DNA of 64,000 nucleotides, taken from positions 4,960,001-5,024,000 of the forward strand of contig CM069924.1 of assembly GCA_036172225.1 (NCBI GenBank). Reading direction: 5' to 3'. Positions within the stretch are counted from its first letter, which is position 1. Every line of letters starts with the position of its first letter. A model generated the notes under the pieces. It made no database searches. It saw only the letters and a list, made by a program, of their open reading frames with translations, and was not told the DNA's origin. Made by a program: the position numbers and the translations under genes. Origin of the DNA: Cryptocoryne crispatula var. balansae. Lineage: Eukaryota; Streptophyta; Magnoliopsida; Alismatales; Araceae. Below, one piece after another: positions 58,047 through 64,000 of this stretch.

Positions 58047-58870
58047 CTACATTGGTTGTCCCCAATTGCAACCCTCCTTTCTCATCCAGGCTTGGGACAG
58101 GCCATGGAGAAGTTTACCTACCATAGGATGACATTCTGAAATTGTTGCAGGGAGACATCTAGCTGAGCATCCCCTAAAGACATCATTACACACTGTTGAA
58201 ATAAAAACTCCATCAATCTTTGACTTGGCAAGGTTGTTCACCCAAGTAAACCTCCTATAGGAGGGCTGGATTTCAATTAGATTAAAATTTTGTATCCACT
58301 TGTTGATAAGCTCGATCTCTAGCATCCACCCATGCAGGTTAGATCTTTCTCCTGGATATCTCACAATGTTCAAATTGCCTAGGAAAACACATGGCAGTTT
58401 GAATTCTTCTGGCATGACCCGGTACATTCATTAACTCATTCAGGTCGTCAATTATGCCGCCATAAACCATAAATCAGGGTTCACTTGCAATGACTTCTCT
58501 TATCCTTGATTAAGAGCATTGAACTGAACCAGCAGGTAACTATCTCTTCAGTTTCCATCACATCCCTACTCCACACTACAATAAAACCAACCATCCTTCC
58601 TTCAGCTGCTTTGAATGAGCAAATTCCTATAGAGAGCCGCCTATTCTCTTAAACATCATCCTTCTTTGTACCCTGTTTTCATTCCAGGAACGCAGATAAC
58701 AGTTTCTCTTCAACTGACAATGTTCTAATTTCAGCCACTTTATTGTGTCCTCAAGATCCTCTAATCTTCCATGTCAGAATCTTCATCTGATTATTGGTTT
58801 GGATCTCCAAGCAAAAATTCAGTCTCGCTCAGGCAATATCAATAGTCAGGGAAGGCTACAACCACTTAAA
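58047..58870 (-). mobile_element. L1-type LINE fragment, endonuclease domain
   Basis: The minus strand begins near 58790 with MKILTWKIRG, the start motif of L1-type apurinic endonucleases (usually WNIRG). It continues with frameshifts and then runs open from 58427 to 58047: LPCVFLGNLNIVRYPGERSN (usual GDFN core), FNLIEIQPSYRRFTWVNN, LAKSKIDGVFIS and ARCLPATISECHPM (usual ISDH.P). Differences at conserved catalytic positions (N for D in GDFN, E for D in SDH) support inactivity. It is a different LINE clade from the RTE fragments. Confidence 0.85.
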
Positions 58871-59302
58871 ACACAGTAACTTCAGGATATCTGTAAACAA
58901 AGTGAGATGGGTATCTCACCGGCAGTCAATTCCTGACACTCACAGTTTATTGTGTTTCAGATGACTATGAAGTCAAAGTCACCAAGAATGGTGATCTAAA
59001 AGCAACCAGAACTAAGAAGTTAAAAGACTAACAACCACAAAAAAGGTATTAAAAAAAGAAAAACCAAATAGTAGTAAAAGTAGTTAACAAAGTCAAAATT
59101 TCTGATCTACAGTGTGCCTGATGACCAGTAGCATTTGTCAGAATCAAAAAAAAGTTTGATAAACAATTACTGCATTAAACAAGAATTGGATGTTGGTAAG
59201 CTCCATAACACATCAATAGCACTAGATACCAAGTACAAATTATGAGTATGGCCTATAGAAGAACAGGGAGGAAGGACTAGGACGTGAAAGTCACGTAGCT
59301 AC
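58871..59302 (-). other. 5' part of the giant ARP4 intron
   Basis: AT-rich sequence immediately after the exon donor GTAGCT (minus strand). No transposon is recognised here. Confidence 0.5.
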
Positions 59303-59356
59303 CTGAAACTCACCAGGGCGAACTTCCTTTCTTTTGAAAGAGTATCTGGGTCTTAA
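59303..59356 (-). CDS. ARP4: ARP4 exon: LRPRYSFKRKEVRPGEFQ
   Basis: An 18-codon exon, phase 0 at both ends, with acceptor CTCAG and donor GTAGCT. PRYSFKRKEV followed by PGEFQ is a plant ARP4 signature. The alternative acceptor six bases further in (TTAAG) would break the frame, which decides the start. This exon is the donor side of the 42,485-bp intron. Confidence 0.95.
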
Positions 59357-59445
59357 CTGAGAAGTAAACCCAGAAGTATTTAGTACTATATTTTAAACTT
59401 AATGCAAAATGTATAGCCAGCTGGCAAATCCTACATACAACATAC

Positions 59446-59523
59446 CACAATGCCTTTGTTCTCCAAACTTTTCATCATGCATTCTGTTAGAAACTCTCCC
59501 CCAATTGGAGAAGTAGCCACAGC
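59446..59523 (-). CDS. ARP4: ARP4 exon: AVATSPIGGEFLTECMMKSL...
   Basis: A 26-codon exon, phase 0, with acceptor TTGTAG and donor GTATGT. It encodes AVATSPIGGEFLTECMMKSL then ENKGIV, the actin-fold segment that follows VLQK in ARP4 (S-P-x-GGEFLT is conserved in plant ARP4). The intron to the next exon is only 89 bp. Confidence 0.96.
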
Positions 59524-61083
59524 CTACAAGTTGAAATTATAAGATTAAAAAAAAAGACAGATAATGCATCAAATGAAAAGAAGAATGAAGTTATTATTGT
59601 AATGTCATTGTACTGCATTATATAGCAGCGCCCACATTATAGCTTTACTAATTAAAGATGTCAGTATACAGAATGGACAAAACAATACTAAAAGATTTTG
59701 AGCAGGATAAAAATATAGCCATACTTCTAAAAGAAAAAATTTATTTTATCCTACAGTGACAGGCTGGTTTATGTTCATTATTGCTGGATACTCTTGTGTA
59801 CTTCCATGTTTCAGAATCCTTTGTACTAGTGGCTAAAATTGTAATTCGGTGTGCATTTCTTTTGATATGGCACTTGACACAAGATTAGGGTCAACCCAAC
59901 CAGAGGAGACATACAATGTAAAGATACCAGGCTCTTTGCCTTACTCTTTGTACTGAGGGTTATTGAAGTTGGATTTGCAACAAAAGGACTTAGGTTTCAG
60001 CTGTTTAGATACAAGTATGACAGGCTGAAGGAAGCCCGGTATCTCTAGTCGTGCACTACTCACTATTCCTTTAAGCACTGGAAAGAGATTTTACATTTGA
60101 TAACAACAATGTCAGGATCAAAATTTTCCACCTTCGATTATTTATTTTCCACCACTTGTTGATACCTCAAACTTCAACTTCACATTAATGTAAATTGCCT
60201 ACACATTCTTCTTATCTCTTATTCTATTTTTTTATTATTTTAGTTAGATGTCCTCGCTAAGTTTGTTTAAATGTTGACAACTCCAACGTTGCATCCATCT
60301 AAAGCCTTATCTCGTAGATATTGTCTCTTTTTTCTCTATACTTTGTAAATTAATATTTCTATACGATTATATATGTACAAGTGATCAAGTGATACAAGAC
60401 GTCACACCAATCTCCTAAGGTTTCGATCTCTCTATGATCACTTCTCCATATCGCCCTAGACAATGCCTAGATCCAAGTTGAGATCTCTTGATGTATACCT
60501 TGTTAGTGTTTTCAACGGTCACTCTCCTTGTATTCCAGTCTTGATTCCCCTTATTAGCCTATCCCAATCCTGATCCTCAGTTCTCAAGTCCCATTTTTAA
60601 AAGATTATCATGTCATTTTAGACTATGCACTTGGACAAACATTTCAAGTCAAATCTCCCGAGATTCTCCCAAGAATTCCCCAAGCTTTCTTCTATTCAAT
60701 CCCCTTGAGATGAAACCAAGAAGTGAGATGACAATACTTGCTTCCCTCATTTTAGTAACATAAATATTGTGTTTTCTCTCTCTAATGGGTAAAATATATG
60801 TAATTTATCTCATTCAGACCAAAATAACTTTCCACAAATAACAGACAAAACATAAATTCACAAGAATGAAAAGAATAAACAAGAATATCGCATGACACCC
60901 ATAAATTTAATAAGATCTTGCATCTTAGTTTGTCATGCTTTGGTGATTCAATTCTTGGTAAGGCCTTGGCTATATGATCTTTAAGCCATAAGTTCTGACA
61001 TCAATCAGATAATCTAGGCAGGTATCCCCATCCAAAAAGTTCTAGTATGCTGGCATTCTGGTATTAGAAAAATGTGAGCATAC
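59524..61083 (-). other. ARP4 intron, 1,560 bp
   Basis: No transposon end or domain is recognised. The part at about 60150-60740 is CT-rich and resembles a repeat (TCAAGTGATCAAGTGATACA near 60385), but I could not classify it. Confidence 0.5.
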
Positions 61084-61138
61084 CTTTTGTAGCACATACC
61101 CATCATGCACAGCAGCAACGGTAGTAGATCCACCTCCA
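61084..61138 (-). CDS. ARP4: ARP4 exon: GGGSTTVAAVHDGYVLQK
   Basis: A 55-bp exon with an acceptor reading CTAG (minus strand) and donor GTATGC. One base completes the Cys codon of the preceding exon, followed by GGGSTTVAAVHDGYVLQK. This is the second phosphate-binding loop of the actin fold (DSGDGVT in actin, DCGGGSTT in plant ARP4) and the following VHDGYVLQ strand. Upstream exons lie beyond the right edge. Confidence 0.95.
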
Positions 61139-64000
61139 CTAGTTAGAAAATATACCGTTAGAAGTTAGTACGTATCATTTTACAAATATGAGCAAGTATA
61201 AACCAAGGTAAATCAAAATGCCTCGAGCAAACACCACAACAAACCAAGGTAAATCAAAACACTTCAAGCAAACATCAGAGTTAGTAGATGAATCAAAACA
61301 GCTGATATCAAATGTTGATACAATGCTGGAGATAAATCAATGCATACAGATAAAAATATGAAGAATATCATCTTGTAAAGTCATATATTGGCATAAGCCT
61401 GAAGTGAACACACTTCCAAAAGCTCCCCAAATGGTCACAGCACATTCACGATCAGTAAAAAGGAAGAAAGCAGAGAAACAAAAGAAAAGGATTACAGTTC
61501 ATAGATCAAAAGATTAGAACAGAACAAGGATGGCATGAACAGAAAACACATCACAACCCCCAATTAAGCCCTTACAAACAGAATGTAAACTGGCATAAAA
61601 GAAAACTTTTACTTCCAGATCAAGGTCAAGTTGACATCAAACCTGAACAAGATGGCCCATACCTTATAAAAAAGCCCCCCCTACCCCCTCTCAATCCATG
61701 CAATAATCAAGCCCTGGCAAAAGAAACATAAACAAACGTCTAAGGATCCCACAGGCAGAAGTCCAGATTAGCATATCTTTTTCTTCCAAATCAAAGTCAA
61801 ATTGCACAGCCAACAACCTTAATAAGCTGACATATTGCATATGGATAATGCCGCATTGTAGGAATTAATAATTTTGGTCCTCCAGGAAAAAAGCAAAAAT
61901 CATTGCACTAGATAGTCTTCGACAAACAATTTCCAAAGGAAAAAGCTTATTCAATAATTCAAGCTCCAAAAAACACCTTGCAACTGCCTTTGTACAGCAT
62001 CTTAAATGCAGATTTCACCAAAAAATGATCATTCGATTGCCATATCCATGTTCTGTTTTTATTGTCTCTCCAAATATGAATTGAATGAAGAATTTTCACA
62101 AGATTGGCAACCTGATGTTCTTCATTAGTTCATAACCCATAAAACCCCTAAAAACCCTCAGATTCCACCAATATCCATCGTAAGAGTAAACCAAAAGTCT
62201 GGCAAGGTACATTTAGGCTCAGAAGACAAGCTGAATAATCCTAGAGATTAATCTTTTGGAGAAGTGATGTTAAACGAAGCATCCTTTGGTAACTGCTTCT
62301 CTTTGCATTTTTATGTGCATTGAAAACGCATACCTGAAAATACCCTTCAAGAAGAAAAATGTCCTTCCACACCTTAGATTTTAGAGCCATCTAGCAAAAA
62401 GACAGTATTGAATAGTTTATTTTTAGCGATCGCACACAAGGAAACCTATCTTCTTTCTCAACATCATTTACACAATAAAGCATCATTAGACACCAGAAGT
62501 GGAACTAACCCACTTCACCTTCCTCTTTAGATCTGCAAACATAAGGCCATTTAATCAACTATTTCCAGAAGAATAGAGCTCTTATAGCCACAAGCTGATT
62601 GATAACATATTTGAAAGGTTTGAAGACAAAAAATAATAATAATAATAATAAAAGGCAGGCTAGAAGCCTAGAAAAGACAAGCAAAAAGCATCCATCCTCC
62701 TCCTGCAGAAAGAAGCCTCCCCTTCTAATTTTTAAGTTTTCCTTCAAACTTTGCAATCACAGGTTCTCAATCGATATTATAAAGCATCTCAGTGTTCCTC
62801 AATGCAAGGATGCCTCTTGCCAGGCCTTCAGGTCTTTTGAAACAGACCTCTGATGTTTTTGCCTCCAATTTCCTGTAACAACCTACTATCAATAGTATCT
62901 AACCTGGTACCCGGACTTCACAACATAATGCCACAGATTAATAATTTAAGTTCTAGCATTCAAGCTGATATCTCAATACCCTTAAGTCACTCAACTAAAA
63001 ACTGAGATTATGAAACTTCAATCATGCTTTCAGCTGTGCGGACCCAAAATGGGCTCTACCTTTCTGAAAGAGGGTACTTTGGCCGGACCAATGGACCTGG
63101 TGACGCTGTCATAATAGGGCTGAAATGGGATAGCTTGCGTTGGCAAGTTACTCCGGACGGCCAGCAATGAGATTTCTTGTTGCTAAGCTAAGAGAGAAGC
63201 TTCATTGGGCCCATCACAGATTAATAATTTAATTTCTAACATTCAAGCTGATATCCCAATAACCTTAAGTCACTCAACCTAAAACTGAGATATTGAAACT
63301 TAAATTATGCTTTCAGCTGTGCGAACCCAAAATGGACTCTATCCTTGCTGGAAGGGGGTTCTTTGGCCAGACCAACGGACCTGGTGACGCTGCCACAAAT
63401 ATGGCTGAAATGGGATAGCTTGCTGAGTGCCCCCCCCCCTTCTATGCGACTTGGCTCAATAAGCCAGTCGGCCTACTTTTCTAATACACTTGATTTCTTT
63501 AGGATCAACAGTCTTAAAATTTTGATTACTGTTCTCTGATGAAGTGGAAAAGAGTTCCAGTTTATTCTGTTATGTTCTATTTAAAAGAAAAAATAGTTTT
63601 GTTTTGCTTTGATCTATGGAGATATTTTGTTACATTCTGTTCTGATAACGTGCGAGGAAATGCTATTTTGGTATGTTCAAGGAAGGAAGGGAGTTCTGCC
63701 CAATTATAAAAATTAAATTATTCATTTATATTCTATGAAACAAATAAAAAACTGAATTTTATTATAGGGGTGAATAAGACTGCAGTTGTGCAGCATGATC
63801 AAACTATGATTCAGGAGAGCCATGCCACATCCACATTCTGATCTGACTTATGTGAGGTTATATATTAATAATCCATTTCTAAAGTTCTACTAGAACTGTA
63901 TACAAAGATTTTGATAAACTTTTGCAAATTTCTATGAACTGATATCCATATACTTGATCTGTTCATTTGTTTACTTCTCATTTAATTTGTGTTTTTTTTT
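61139..64000 (-). other. ARP4 upstream intron, partial
   Basis: No earlier ARP4 exon (for example the MLLAEP or VPALFLAK region) was found. It contains a small (AAT)n run at 62634-62650 and a direct duplication at 62931-63421. The rest is AT-rich and unclassified. At least 2.8 kb of this intron is in the window. Confidence 0.5.
62931..63421. repeat. Direct repeat of about 210 bp, two copies
   Basis: Copies at about 62931-63141 and 63220-63421 share CACAGATTAATAATTTAA, TCAAGCTGATATC, CTTTCAGCTGTGCG, GACCTGGTGACGCTG and CTGAAATGGGATAGCTTGC in order. They are separated by about 80 bp with no match and differ by scattered substitutions. Confidence 0.85.

Larger units (their letters stand above)
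16611..61138 (-). other. ARP4: ARP4 locus as visible (five exons, four introns)
   Basis: Order on the minus strand: 61138-61084, 59523-59446, 59356-59303, 16817-16764, 16671-16611. The joined reading runs continuously from the second nucleotide-binding motif (GGGSTT) to CRVPDTPYD. Exon lengths are 55, 78, 54, 54 and 61 bp, and every junction has GT at the donor and AG at the acceptor. Introns are 1,560, 89, 42,485 and 92 bp. No stop or frameshift is seen in any exon, which argues for an expressed gene rather than a relic. About the first 40% and last 40% of a typical ARP4 (near 440 aa) lie outside the window or are missing. Confidence 0.85.

Noticed and set aside
1..64000. LTR-retrotransposon gag/pol genes and tRNA or rRNA genes
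   Set aside because: None was recognised by eye in any frame or strand; short tRNA genes could still have been missed.

Overview
This window is plant nuclear DNA. It has canonical GT-AG introns, 8-bp target-site duplications (TSDs) around many hAT-type DNA transposons, antisense LINE fragments and long non-coding repeats. The density of hAT elements would suit an early-diverging eudicot such as sacred lotus, but the species is a guess.

The only host gene I recognise with confidence is ARP4 (nuclear actin-related protein 4), on the minus strand. Five coding exons are visible: 61084-61138, 59446-59523, 59303-59356, 16764-16817 and 16611-16671. They are in frame with each other and have canonical splice sites. 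Exons 3 and 4 of this set are separated by one intron of about 42.5 kb (16818-59302), and almost everything between those points is transposable-element sequence. The N-terminal exons lie beyond the right edge. The C-terminal exons are not in the window, so the gene either continues far to the left or is truncated.

Layout: 1-1450, no clear gene. 1453-6270, a decayed hAT element (J) carrying a small nested element (G1). 6271-10690, GC-rich and GGTTC-repeat DNA around a possible minus-strand 5' UTR. 11300-15250, a non-coding LTR-like repeat (Y1). 15250-16610, ARP4 intron. 17601-23290, antisense RTE-type LINE 3' ends carrying hAT element A and small element G2. 23340-30300, an inverted Y-type repeat carrying hAT element B. 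30300-34725, repeat X1. 34731-35640, LINE endonuclease fragment. 35640-36000, degenerate short tandem repeat. 36352-36960, small element F. 37755-42550, a 4.8-kb hAT element (H) carrying small element I. 42600-45575, decayed hAT K. 45575-57525, repeat X2 interrupted by L (itself holding hAT D) and by E (itself holding hAT C). 57530-58870, two kinds of antisense LINE fragment. 58871-64000, ARP4 exons and introns.

The main discovery-type signal is a clan of hAT elements with very similar extreme ends (CATGG or CAAGG, often followed by NNTGC) and perfect or near-perfect 8-bp TSDs. Their subterminal arrays differ strikingly: each subfamily uses its own, usually self-complementary, GC-rich word. 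Three full-length sister copies (A, B, C) carry different inactivating lesions, and several short elements keep only the ends and arrays.
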